Positions 45,633 to 53,391 of a DNA stretch of 61,500 nucleotides are shown here, piece by piece; the stretch's first letter is position 1; the number at the start of each line of letters is the position of its first letter. This DNA is from Methylacidimicrobium tartarophylax (GTDB lineage Bacteria; Verrucomicrobiota; Verrucomicrobiia; Methylacidiphilales; Methylacidiphilaceae). The position numbers and the translations under genes were made by a program. Under the pieces are notes generated by a model. It ran no database searches, had not been told where the DNA came from, and was given only the letters and a program-made list of their open reading frames with translations. The stretch is taken from positions 1-61,500 of the forward strand of contig NZ_CABFVA020000014.1 in assembly GCF_902143375.2 (NCBI RefSeq), read 5' to 3'.

Positions 45633-46121
45633 TCAGCCGTTTAGCTGGGTTTCAAGTTGGGAGATCTCGTCGCGAAGCAGCGCGGCTTCCTCGTAACGCT
45701 CCTCCGTGACTGCTTTTCGCAGGCTCTCCTGCAAATCTTCCAATCGCCTCTGGTAAAATTGGTGGCGCAAAAACTTGGCAGGCATCTTGCCCTTATGAAG
45801 AACACCCTTGTGCATATCGCGAAGCATGGAATCGACGATTTCCGAAAACACTTCGTAGCAGTGAGGACAGCCGAGTCGCCCGGTCTTTTTGAAATCCGAT
45901 TGCGTAAAGCCGCACTGAGGACACGTTGGCTCATTTTTGGAGAGAAGCTGTGTTTCGTCCCGTGAGTCGCCCAAGAGCAAGTCAGCGAGCGAAAAGACGG
46001 AGGGATCGGACACGCCCTTTTCCTTGGCACAGTTTTCGCAAAGATGCACTTTCTGAACCTTGCCTCCGACGATCTGCGTCAGATGCACGGTTGCCGGTTC
46101 TTCGCAGAAGTGGCACTTCAT
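45633..46121 (-). CDS. McsA-like zinc-finger protein with UVR motif
   Basis: A 162-residue protein with four CxxC pairs (CHFC, CENC, CPQC, CPHC) in two zinc ribbons and a C-terminal UvrB/UvrC (UVR) helical motif (LRKAVTEERYEEAALLRDEI). In Bacillus, McsA activates the arginine kinase McsB in the CtsR/ClpC system. No mcsB, ctsR or clpC is adjacent here, so its partner is unknown. The start overlaps the ilvE stop (ATGA), indicating coupling. Confidence 0.88.
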   Translation of the reverse strand: MKCHFCEEPATVHLTQIVGGKVQKVHLCENCAKEKGVSDPSVFSLADLLLGDSRDETQLLSKNEPTCPQCGFTQSDFKKTGRLGCPHCYEVFSEIVDSMLRDMHKGVLHKGKMPAKFLRHQFYQRRLEDLQESLRKAVTEERYEEAALLRDEISQLETQLNG

Positions 46122-47053
46122 TGCTGCTGCGCGGCCTCGGTCTCCGCAGGCCTCCCTGAACTATAAATAAGCGGGCCGGTGCTTCGGGTCAATGCACGAA
46201 AGCGCAGCAAGAGCTTTTGCGTTAGAGAACCCGGCTTTCCCGTAGCCACCGTTCTTCCGTCGATCTCGACCACGGGGACGATTTCCGCCGCCGTGCCGGT
46301 TAGGAATACCTCATCCGCGACGAAGAGGTCGTACCGGGTCATATTCCGCTCGACCGCAGGGATTCCCTCTTCCCGTGCAAGCCGGAGAATCTCCCGTCGC
46401 GTGATGCCCGGAAGCACACCAGCCGAAACGGGAGGGGTCGCGAGCTCCCCATGCTTGAAGACAAAGATATTGTCACCGGTGCATTCCGCCACGCAACCCT
46501 GCTCGTTGAGAAGGAGCGACTCATCGGAGCCGGAGGCACTCGCTTCCATCTTGGCCAAAATGTTGTTGAGGTAATTGAGAGATTTGATTGCCGGCTCCAG
46601 GGCTTCGGAGGAGACCCGCCTGACCGCTGCGGTATGAAGCCGGAGCCCCCGTTCGTAGACGGAGGGGGGATAGAGGCGAATGGCGTCCGCGATGATGAAA
46701 AGAGTCGGCTTGGGACAGGAGGCCGGGTTTAACCCGAGATCGCCCTTGCCGCGGGTGACCACGAGGCGAATATAACCATCCCAGAGGGAATTGGTCCGGC
46801 AGCACTCCAAGACGGCGTTCGTGAGTTCTTCAAGACTCAGCGGAATGGTCAGGCGAATCGCCTTGGCCGAATCGAAGAGGCGCTCCAGGTGTTCTTCGAG
46901 GCGGAAGACGCGGCCGCCGTAGGCTCGAATCCCCTCGAAAACCCCATCTCCGTAAAGCAGGCCGTGATCAAATACGGACACCTTGGCGTCGGCTTCGTTG
47001 ACGAATTGGCCATCCAAAAAAATCTTTTTCTCTCGTTGTTCCTTCATCGACAT
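46118..47053 (-). CDS. ilvE: Branched-chain amino acid aminotransferase (class IV)
   Basis: A 311-residue fold-type IV PLP enzyme. FDHGLLYGDGVFEGIRAYGG, RLVVTRGKGDLG, the PLP lysine in EPAIKSLNYLNNILAKMEA, and GCVAECTGDNIFV with VLPGITRREIL are the IlvE pattern. It makes valine, leucine and isoleucine from the keto acids, complementing ilvD at 22-24 kb. D-alanine aminotransferase activity is a less likely alternative. ATG 47053 follows GAGGA; ATG 47047 is a second choice. Repeat R4 lies just upstream. Confidence 0.92.
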   Translation of the reverse strand: MSMKEQREKKIFLDGQFVNEADAKVSVFDHGLLYGDGVFEGIRAYGGRVFRLEEHLERLFDSAKAIRLTIPLSLEELTNAVLECCRTNSLWDGYIRLVVTRGKGDLGLNPASCPKPTLFIIADAIRLYPPSVYERGLRLHTAAVRRVSSEALEPAIKSLNYLNNILAKMEASASGSDESLLLNEQGCVAECTGDNIFVFKHGELATPPVSAGVLPGITRREILRLAREEGIPAVERNMTRYDLFVADEVFLTGTAAEIVPVVEIDGRTVATGKPGSLTQKLLLRFRALTRSTGPLIYSSGRPAETEAAQQQ

Positions 47054-47145
47054 TCCTCGCCCCACGTTCCGTCTCGCGCCCAACGGGGCGCGAAAGCTTC
47101 TTTCCCGATCCAGCCCAGGGAAGCAAGCTCTGATTCTCACACGAT

Positions 47146-47330
47146 TAGCCTGCATGTCTCACAAAGTTCGTATCCGAGGGGCGGCGACTGGGCCTGGATG
47201 CAAGGCGGGGCGCAGGTTTTTCCCCGGAGCTGTATGACGACATACTGCACGGAGGAAAAACCAAGACCCAACGAAGCAGACAGGTCCATTGCGCAAGCCG
47301 CAGGAGAACGCTTGTGAGACATGCAGGCTA
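47146..47330 (-). repeat. Dispersed palindromic repeat, copy R4 (type A ends, inverse orientation)
   Basis: A 185-bp full copy with nearly perfect ends: TAGCCTGCATGTCTCACAA at the left and TTGTGAGACATGCAGGCTA at the right. The apical stem is GGTTTTTCC against GGAAAAACC, one T-A pair longer than in the other copies, a paired change. The last three bases are the stop codon (TAG) of lolD. It lies between ilvE and lolD, upstream of ilvE. Confidence 0.92.
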
Positions 47331-48119
47331 GGAGGATGGCTTGGATTCCGGCTCGAGCCGCGACTCCGAGGAGGCTTTCGGAGATCCGGGCACCGAGGAC
47401 AAGACGACGGAGGAACGCTCGAGGGTCTCGAGCTTTCCTCCGCTCAAGACCAACTGCCGATCTCCTCTCTGCGCCAACCGTGGATCGTGTGTTGCCAGAA
47501 TCAAGGTCTTGCCTCGGCTCTTCTGGAGACCCAAGAGGAGATCAATGACCTCCATGCCGGTTTCCTCGTCCAAGTTTCCTGTCGGCTCGTCTGCGATCAG
47601 GATTTCCGGATCGTTCCGGAGCGCGCGTGCGATAGCCACGCGCTGCTGCTCACCCCCCGAAAGCTCCGAGGGGCGATGGTGCGATCGATGGATCATGCCG
47701 ACGGCTTTCAAAAGTTCCCATCCTGGTTTTGCATCCCGCTGTCCGAAGAGCATGGCTGGAAGATTCACGTTTTCCAAAGCCGTGAGTTCGGGCAGGAGAT
47801 GGTAGGCTTGGAAAACCAGGCCGATTGCCCGTCCTCGCCATGCGGCAAGCCGCTTACGGGAGAAGCGGGAGATATCCTGATGCCGGTAGAGAACCTGCCC
47901 GGAATCCGGATCTTCGAGTCCCGCGAGGAGATGGAGCAGCGTCGTCTTCCCCGATCCGGAGACCCCCTGAATGGTGTAGCAGAGCCCTTCGCGGAAGATC
48001 ATGCTCACCCCGGTCAGCACCGGAACGGTCGCGGATCCTGCGCGAAAGCTCTTCTGGAGGGTTTCCGTCGCGAGGACAGCAGCGCGTTCCGTCTTCTCGC
48101 GGGATTCGGTCTCATTCAT
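47328..48119 (-). CDS. lolD: Lipoprotein-releasing/MacB-like ABC transporter ATP-binding protein
   Basis: A 263-residue ABC ATPase of the LolD/MacB/FtsE group. Walker A is QGVSGSGKTTLLHLL, the signature LSGGEQQRVAIARAL, Walker B ILIADEPTGNLD, H-loop ATHD. With the adjoining LolC/E-type permease it would extract lipoproteins from the inner membrane. Its last 30 residues (after GGKLETLE) are Ser/Pro-rich and end at a TAG inside repeat R4, suggesting that insertion of the repeat set the present stop. ATG 48119 overlaps the permease gene by eight bases. Confidence 0.88.
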   Translation of the reverse strand: MNETESREKTERAAVLATETLQKSFRAGSATVPVLTGVSMIFREGLCYTIQGVSGSGKTTLLHLLAGLEDPDSGQVLYRHQDISRFSRKRLAAWRGRAIGLVFQAYHLLPELTALENVNLPAMLFGQRDAKPGWELLKAVGMIHRSHHRPSELSGGEQQRVAIARALRNDPEILIADEPTGNLDEETGMEVIDLLLGLQKSRGKTLILATHDPRLAQRGDRQLVLSGGKLETLERSSVVLSSVPGSPKASSESRLEPESKPSS

Positions 48120-49404
48120 AGCGCAAGGCGTTCGCCGGCAGCAGCCTGGCCGCATTCCACGCGGGAATCCATGCCGCGCAGATGCAGAGGAGGACCGCAC
48201 TGACGGCGATCCCGGCGATCTGTGGCGGATCGATGACCACCGGAATCGTGGCAAAGTGGTAGACGTCCGCCGAAAAGAGATCGATTCCCAGCGTCCGTCC
48301 GATGAGTTCGCGCAGCACGTTCAAATAGCGCAGGGCGAGCGCGGCGAGAATCAAGCCGGCTGCCGTGCCCAAGAGCCCGACGATCAGCCCGTGAAAGATA
48401 AAGATCCCGAGCACCTGGCCGTCCGTTGCTCCGAGAGCTTTGAGCAGTCCGATCTCCCGTCGCTTCTGGGCGGTGATCGTGATGAGGGTGCTGCACAGGC
48501 CGAAAGCGGCGACCAGAATGATAAAGAAGAGGATCACCGCCATGGTCACCTTCTCGACGGCGATAGCCGTGAACAAGGGTCGGTTCTGATCCATCCAGGT
48601 AATCGCTTCCATGGGCGGGGGGAAGGAGGTATTGAGCCGGGCCTTGAGGCGATCGGCGGCCATCGGGTTCTGGACGCGCAGGGCGATCCCATGAACGCCA
48701 TGACCGAGGCCGTAGAGATACTGGGCATTCTGGAGAGAGGTCAGAAAAAAGGTGGAGTCATATTCGAAGAGGCCCGTCCGAAAGATTCCGGAAATCTCCA
48801 GCTCCGTCGGAAGGGGAATCGACTGTTTTCCGGAGTGGGCGGAGTCCCGCAGCGCCTGAAGATGGCGAGGGGCATAGATCACGACCTTGTCTCCCACGGT
48901 TGCTCCATTGCGTTTGGCCCACTCATCTCCCACGAGGACGGTATCCGCCTGGAGGTTGTACTTGCCGGCCACAAGATAACGGCGCAACGGAATCACACCG
49001 AGTTCGGCCTGAGGATCGATCCCGCGAAGGATCGGGGTCGTGATCCGATCTGCATACTCGGCGAGCACAGGGCCGCTGACGAAGGGCGCCGCGCCCTTGA
49101 CCCCCGGCTCTTTGAGCAGTCGGGAGACCTCCTGATCGGGATGGTGGAGCACCTCGCCGTTGGAAACGACGAGGTGGGCGTTGAACCCAATGATCTTATC
49201 TTGCAGCTCTCGTTCGAAGCCCGCCATCACCGCCAAAACCACAACCAGCACAAGCACCCCTAGGGTGACGCCAAGCAGCGAAAGGAGAGTGATGACGGAA
49301 ACAAAGCTTCTCCTGGGACGCAGGTAACGGAGCGCCAGGAAGCCGGGGAGGGAACGAGGCATCGTGCCCGTGGGTGCATCCGAAGGAGCGGCGGGACGGT
49401 TCAT
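48112..49404 (-). CDS. LolC/LolE-family lipoprotein-releasing permease
   Basis: A 430-residue ABC permease of the FtsX/MacB_PCD class. One N-terminal helix (VITLLSLLGVTLGVLVLVVVLAV) is followed by a large periplasmic domain (about residues 50-270) and three C-terminal helices, with KRREIGLLKALGATDGQ, the coupling helix contacting the ATPase. FLALRYLRPRR at the start is typical of LolC/E. A single permease with LolD suggests a homodimeric (LolF-like) complex. ATG 49404 overlaps the tyrA stop; ATG 49365 is a possible later start. Confidence 0.88.
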   Translation of the reverse strand: MNRPAAPSDAPTGTMPRSLPGFLALRYLRPRRSFVSVITLLSLLGVTLGVLVLVVVLAVMAGFERELQDKIIGFNAHLVVSNGEVLHHPDQEVSRLLKEPGVKGAAPFVSGPVLAEYADRITTPILRGIDPQAELGVIPLRRYLVAGKYNLQADTVLVGDEWAKRNGATVGDKVVIYAPRHLQALRDSAHSGKQSIPLPTELEISGIFRTGLFEYDSTFFLTSLQNAQYLYGLGHGVHGIALRVQNPMAADRLKARLNTSFPPPMEAITWMDQNRPLFTAIAVEKVTMAVILFFIILVAAFGLCSTLITITAQKRREIGLLKALGATDGQVLGIFIFHGLIVGLLGTAAGLILAALALRYLNVLRELIGRTLGIDLFSADVYHFATIPVVIDPPQIAGIAVSAVLLCICAAWIPAWNAARLLPANALRYE

Positions 49405-50261
49405 GAGGGACGCTGATCGAAGGAGAGCCTCCGTTGCGAGGCCTCCCGTAAAAGGTTTTTCACGGCGGAGGAGGTGCCGTCTCGGAGACTCTCGCTTGCT
49501 TCCTCGAGGCGAGCCAGGAAGGAACGGAGAGCGAGCAGGACGTTCTCGCGATTCGCCAGAAGGATTTCGTTCCACATCTCGGGCGATGCGGCGGCGATAC
49601 GCGTCACATCGCGAAAACCCGGTCCTGCTACCTCTAAAGCCTCGCTGTCCATCGAGCAGACTAGGGCTGCCGCCAACAGGTGGGGCAGGTGGCTCACTGC
49701 GGCAACCCGGCGGTCGTGTTCGGAGGCCGGGAGATGGACGACGCGGCACCCTAAGGCGAGCCAGAACGCTTCGACTAGGGCGAGCGCCTCGCGGTCTGCC
49801 GTTTCGGGAGGAGTGAGAATCGCGACTGCGCCCTCGAAGAGGTTGGATCGGGCAAAGGCGAAGCCCGAACGCTCCCCTCCGCTCATCGGATGGCTGCCCA
49901 CCCAGCGCGCCCGTCCTTCCAGGTTCTCCTGCAGAAGTTGCATCGCCGGAAGCTTGACGCTGGCCGTGTCGGTCACGATGGCTTTGGGCTCCAAAGCGCC
50001 CCGAATGGCGTGAAGGATCGCGCCCATGGCTGCGATGGGCAGCGCCACGACGACAAGCTCCGCCTTTCGGACCGCGTCGGCGGGGTCATCCGTTACGAGG
50101 TCCGCGATTCCCGCCGCCCTCACTGTTTCTTTTTCCGGCTCTCGACTGTAGAGCACGAGCTCTCGGCAGAGGGCGAGCCGCCGCGCCGCAAGGGCTACCG
50201 AGCCGCCGATCAGGCCGGCACCGAGGATGGATAGACGCGAAAGCGGAAAGGGGTGGTTCAT
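49401..50261 (-). CDS. tyrA: Prephenate (or arogenate) dehydrogenase
   Basis: A 286-residue TyrA-type enzyme. The N-terminal Rossmann motif is LSILGAGLIGGSVALAA; the dehydrogenase signatures are VTDTASVK and WVGSHPMSGGERSGF, with the catalytic histidine in GSHPM; VSHLPHLLAAAL follows. It oxidatively decarboxylates prephenate or arogenate for tyrosine. No chorismate mutase or ACT domain is attached. It is coupled by ATGA overlaps to hisC upstream and lolC/E downstream; hisC may supply the final transamination. Confidence 0.93.
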   Translation of the reverse strand: MNHPFPLSRLSILGAGLIGGSVALAARRLALCRELVLYSREPEKETVRAAGIADLVTDDPADAVRKAELVVVALPIAAMGAILHAIRGALEPKAIVTDTASVKLPAMQLLQENLEGRARWVGSHPMSGGERSGFAFARSNLFEGAVAILTPPETADREALALVEAFWLALGCRVVHLPASEHDRRVAAVSHLPHLLAAALVCSMDSEALEVAGPGFRDVTRIAAASPEMWNEILLANRENVLLALRSFLARLEEASESLRDGTSSAVKNLLREASQRRLSFDQRPS

Positions 50262-51388
50262 CGACCCGTCGAATCCGGAGCTGCCGCGGTCTCCCGCAGG
50301 GCGGTCGGAAAGATCTCCAGAAAACGTGTCACCTGCTCCGGGGTGCCGATGCTGATCCGCACCCACTCGGCCAGCCCGTAGCTCCTCAACGGACGGATGA
50401 TCCATCCATGACGAAGCAGGCTGTGAAAGAGGGCATCCCCGTCGCCGACCCGTACCATGACGAAGTTGGCGGAGGAAGGGACAAACGCGAGACCCTGGCG
50501 CGCGAAGGATTCCTCCAGACGAATACGCCCTGCCCGCACGATTTGTCGTGTCTTTTCCCTATGCTCATGGTCTTTCAGCGCGGCGACGGCCGCGGCTTGC
50601 GCCAGCGAGTTCGTGTTGAAGGGCTGGCGAGCGCGCTGCAGCAAGGAAGCGATGGGGGCGGGTGCGAGGGCATAGCCGATGCGGAGGCCCGCCAAACCCT
50701 GCATCTTGGAGAAAGTGCGCAGCAGCACGACATTTTTCCCTTCCCGCACCCATGAGACGCTCGGGGGCGGATCGTCGAGAAAATCGATATAGGCCTCGTC
50801 GAGGGCGACGATGGCATGAGCCGGAGCGGCGCGAACGAACTCCTCGAGCTCCCGATTGGGAATGCGAGTCCCCGTCGGATTGTTCGGGCTCGTCAAAAAG
50901 ATCAACCGGGTGTTCGGGCCGATGGACTTCCTCATGGCCGTCAGGTCGTGGCGGAACTCGGGATCGGGCGTTTCGCGGCAACGGGCGTCAAAGAGTTGGG
51001 CCATCAGCCGATAGACGGCAAAAGCATGGCGGGAGCAGATCGCTTCGTGAGTTCTCGGCAGCACGAAGACGTGGAAGAGGAACTCGATGATCTCATTCGA
51101 CCCGTTGCCCAGAACGACGTTTTCCACCGAGAGGTCGTGGTGTCGTGCAATGGCTTCCCGGAGGAGCCGACCGGCTCCGTCCGGATAGAGGTGGATGTGC
51201 GGCAGGGCCTCTTGGAGTGCCTGGAGGGCCAGGGGAGAGGGGCCGAGGGGATTTTCGTTCGAGGCGAGCTTGCAGATCTGATCCGGCGTAAAGCCTTGCT
51301 CGCGGGCAAGCTCGTCGATCGGCTTGCCGGGTTCATAAGGAGTCAGGGAAAGAATTCCCGGGTTGACGAGGTCTTCGAGGGTAGTCAC
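50258..51388 (-). CDS. hisC: Histidinol-phosphate aminotransferase
   Basis: A 376-residue fold-type I PLP aminotransferase. LASNENPLGPSPLAL, VVLGNGSNEII, FLTSPNNPTGT, VALDEAYIDF and the PLP lysine in RTFSKMQGLAGLRIGYA are the HisC pattern. It makes L-histidinol phosphate, and HisC of the tyrA-linked type often also transaminates aromatic keto acids. Start ATG 51388. The intergenic region upstream contains repeat R5. Confidence 0.92.
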   Translation of the reverse strand: MTTLEDLVNPGILSLTPYEPGKPIDELAREQGFTPDQICKLASNENPLGPSPLALQALQEALPHIHLYPDGAGRLLREAIARHHDLSVENVVLGNGSNEIIEFLFHVFVLPRTHEAICSRHAFAVYRLMAQLFDARCRETPDPEFRHDLTAMRKSIGPNTRLIFLTSPNNPTGTRIPNRELEEFVRAAPAHAIVALDEAYIDFLDDPPPSVSWVREGKNVVLLRTFSKMQGLAGLRIGYALAPAPIASLLQRARQPFNTNSLAQAAAVAALKDHEHREKTRQIVRAGRIRLEESFARQGLAFVPSSANFVMVRVGDGDALFHSLLRHGWIIRPLRSYGLAEWVRISIGTPEQVTRFLEIFPTALRETAAAPDSTGR

Positions 51389-51452
51389 GGATAAGTTGCT
51401 GTCTGGCCCAAGCTAAAGGTTTGCTTGGTGTCAGGCAAGCCGCTCGGTGTTA

Positions 51453-51634
51453 ACCTGCATGTCTCACAAGCGATCTCCTGCGGCTTGCGAAATGGACCCT
51501 GTCTGCTTCGTTGGGCCTTGGTTTTCCCTCCGTGCAGTATGTCGTCAACCAGCTCCGGGGCAAAACCTGCGGCCCGCCTTGCATCCAGGCCCATCCGCCG
51601 CGCCTCGGGTACGAACTTTGTGAGACATGCAGGT
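51453..51634 (+). repeat. Dispersed palindromic repeat, copy R5 (type A ends, full length)
   Basis: A 182-bp full copy. Ends ACCTGCATGTCTCACAA and TTGTGAGACATGCAGGT are a perfect 17-base inverted repeat. Inner arms pair: AATGGACC region against GGCCCAT, and GGTTTTCCC against GGGGCAAAACC with one mismatch. It lies between hisC and the phosphatase gene, both on the minus strand. Used here as the reference copy. Confidence 0.93.
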
Positions 51635-51647
51635 AGGGCCGGTTGCC

Positions 51648-52121
51648 TCACGTCGTCTCCAGGGTCGTTTTCCGCAGGGTTTCTGCGGATTGGTCTCCGG
51701 CAAGCTCTTCCAACAAAAGATGTACGCGGTTCTCGATCTTGGAGAGAGCAACCGCGGCGGGCAGTCGATCGACATCGTCGATATCCCAGAAACTGATTCG
51801 GTCCAGCCACTGGGGGAAGAGGCGGACGATCATCGGTCGGTGTTCCCATTCCTGGAGCGCAATCGCGCGGGTCGCTTGAGCCAGGTCGGCTTCCCGGAGG
51901 CAGAGCGGCGATCGGATCGTGAGGGGGAGCGGGATCCCGAGCTCTTGCAAGCGGGAGCGGGCAAACGGAGAGATCGGAAAGGGAGCGGGACCTACGGCAA
52001 GACCTCGGGAAGAGGCTCGCCATGGCAGATCCCGAGCAGACGAGTAAAAGTTGAAGACGACTTCCGCAAAACGGCTCCGGTAATAATTACCCGTGCAGAT
52101 GAAAAGCAGGTTCGCACACAT
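51648..52121 (-). CDS. Low-molecular-weight protein tyrosine phosphatase family protein
   Basis: A 157-residue protein beginning LLFICTGNYYRSRFAE, the C-x5-R phosphate-binding loop of LMW-PTPs (typical form CxGNxCRSPxAE). The second cysteine of the loop is tyrosine and the proline after RS is arginine. The late acidic loop is DIDDVDRL rather than the usual DPY, so catalysis may be altered. An arsenate-reductase-like or tyrosine-phosphatase role is possible. ATG 52121 follows GAAAGAG. It is divergent from the nuo operon. Confidence 0.72.
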   Translation of the reverse strand: MCANLLFICTGNYYRSRFAEVVFNFYSSARDLPWRASSRGLAVGPAPFPISPFARSRLQELGIPLPLTIRSPLCLREADLAQATRAIALQEWEHRPMIVRLFPQWLDRISFWDIDDVDRLPAAVALSKIENRVHLLLEELAGDQSAETLRKTTLETT

Positions 52122-52233
52122 CGACTCTTTCAAATTCTAGCAGCAAAACGGCCTTTGCGAAATCAAAGAGGCGCAGTGATCGAAGCGGACCTTTTTGCTT
52201 GCTGCCGAGGCTGTCCCCGTTAGATTGACGCGT

Positions 52234-52743
52234 ATGGGGCAGACGCAAGAACTGGGCTACAACTCCAAGGTCGAGGGGGATGTCGTCCTGACGACCGTGG
52301 ATTCCGCCATCAATTGGATGCGGAAAAACTCGATCTGGCCGATGCCGATGGGCTTGGCCTGCTGCGCGATCGAGCTCATGGCCGCCTCCTGCGCGCGTTT
52401 CGATGTCGCCCGCTTCGGAGCCGAGGTGATGCGTTTTTCTCCACGGCAGGCGGATCTGATGGTCGTGGCAGGGACGGTAACGTACAAGATGGCGTATGCG
52501 GTAAAACGAATTTACGATCAAATGCCGGAGCCTAAGTGGGTGATCGCCATGGGCGCCTGTGCTTCGAGCGGGGGGATGTATCGAAGCTATGCGGTGCTCC
52601 AGGGTATTGACCGGCTCCTTCCCGTCGATGTCTACATCTCCGGTTGTCCCCCGCGACCGGAGGCGTTTTTGGACGGGCTCCTGCGGATCCAAGCCAAGAT
52701 CGAGGGAGATCCCTCCCTGCGTCGCCTGAAGCAGGTCGCCTGA
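52234..52743 (+). CDS. nuoB: NADH-quinone oxidoreductase subunit B
   Basis: A 169-residue subunit carrying the N2 tetranuclear cluster, the last iron-sulfur centre before quinone. The vicinal cysteines are in [13 protein letters not shown], with further ligands in MGACASSGG and [12 protein letters not shown] 52234 is used. Only about 110 bases separate it from the divergent phosphatase, leaving no room for nuoA, which normally precedes nuoB. Confidence 0.95.
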   Translation: MGQTQELGYNSKVEGDVVLTTVDSAINWMRKNSIWPMPMGLACCAIELMAASCARFDVARFGAEVMRFSPRQADLMVVAGTVTYKMAYAVKRIYDQMPEPKWVIAMGACASSGGMYRSYAVLQGIDRLLPVDVYISGCPPRPEAFLDGLLRIQAKIEGDPSLRRLKQVA

Positions 52744-52803
52744 AGAAGGCTGCGGCACGACTCAAGCGAAGTGGGGCGGGTTACACGGTTCGGAATCCAG
52801 ATC

Positions 52804-53391
52804 ATGACGAATGCAGAAGCGGTAGAGAGGCTTCGGGCGAGCCTGGGGGAGAGGTTTCAAGGAGTAGACGAGTTTCGCGGCGAGACGACCGTGCGGATCG
52901 ATCTTGCCGCCGTGGAGGAGACAGCCAAGCTGCTCAAGGAGATGGGCTATCGGACGCTGGTCGATCTCACGGCGATTGATCACTGGGGAGAAGAGGCCCG
53001 GTTCGAAATGGTCTATCACTTTTTTTCTCCGGATTCCGGGATGCTCCTTCGTCTAAAAGGTCGGGTGGAAGGAGAGGAGCCGCTCGTCCCGTCGCTCGCC
53101 GCAGTGTTTGCCACGGCGAATTGGCAAGAGCGGGAGGCCTTCGACATGATGGGAATCCGGTTTGCCGGACATCCCGATCTCCGCCGCATCCTGATGTGGG
53201 AAGAATATCCCTTTTATCCGCTGCGCAAAGACTTCCCGCTCGAAGGGAAGGCGAGTGATGCCGGAGGGGAGGCTTTCTCCCGTCCCGCTCCGATGGATGG
53301 CGGGCCCTATGTGACGCAACCCGCCAAGGAGAGCGGGAGGCGAGAGCCTCATGCCCATCCGGCGGACGCACTGCAAGAGGAAAATCGATGA
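52804..53391 (+). CDS. nuoC: NADH-quinone oxidoreductase subunit C
   Basis: A 195-residue peripheral-arm subunit. The 30-kDa-subunit signature is EREAFDMMGIRFAGHPDLRR with LMWEEYPFYPLRKDFPLEG. ATG 52804 is chosen; GTG 52771 would add 11 residues, and neither has a strong ribosome site. It is not fused to NuoD, unlike E. coli. The C-terminal 40 residues are a low-complexity extension. It overlaps nuoD as ATGA. Confidence 0.94.
   Translation: MTNAEAVERLRASLGERFQGVDEFRGETTVRIDLAAVEETAKLLKEMGYRTLVDLTAIDHWGEEARFEMVYHFFSPDSGMLLRLKGRVEGEEPLVPSLAAVFATANWQEREAFDMMGIRFAGHPDLRRILMWEEYPFYPLRKDFPLEGKASDAGGEAFSRPAPMDGGPYVTQPAKESGRREPHAHPADALQEENR

Noticed and set aside
51385-51640. Protein-like frames within the repeats (for example ARRMGLDARR and GGKTKAQRS on the minus strand)
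   Set aside because: The frames are not maintained between copies: indels in R2, R3 and R6 shift or interrupt them, whereas base pairing is kept. The repeat is better explained as a structured DNA or RNA element.
52134-52233. A hidden nuoA before nuoB
   Set aside because: About 110 bases are available, whereas nuoA needs about 350, and no NuoA-like hydrophobic frame is present.
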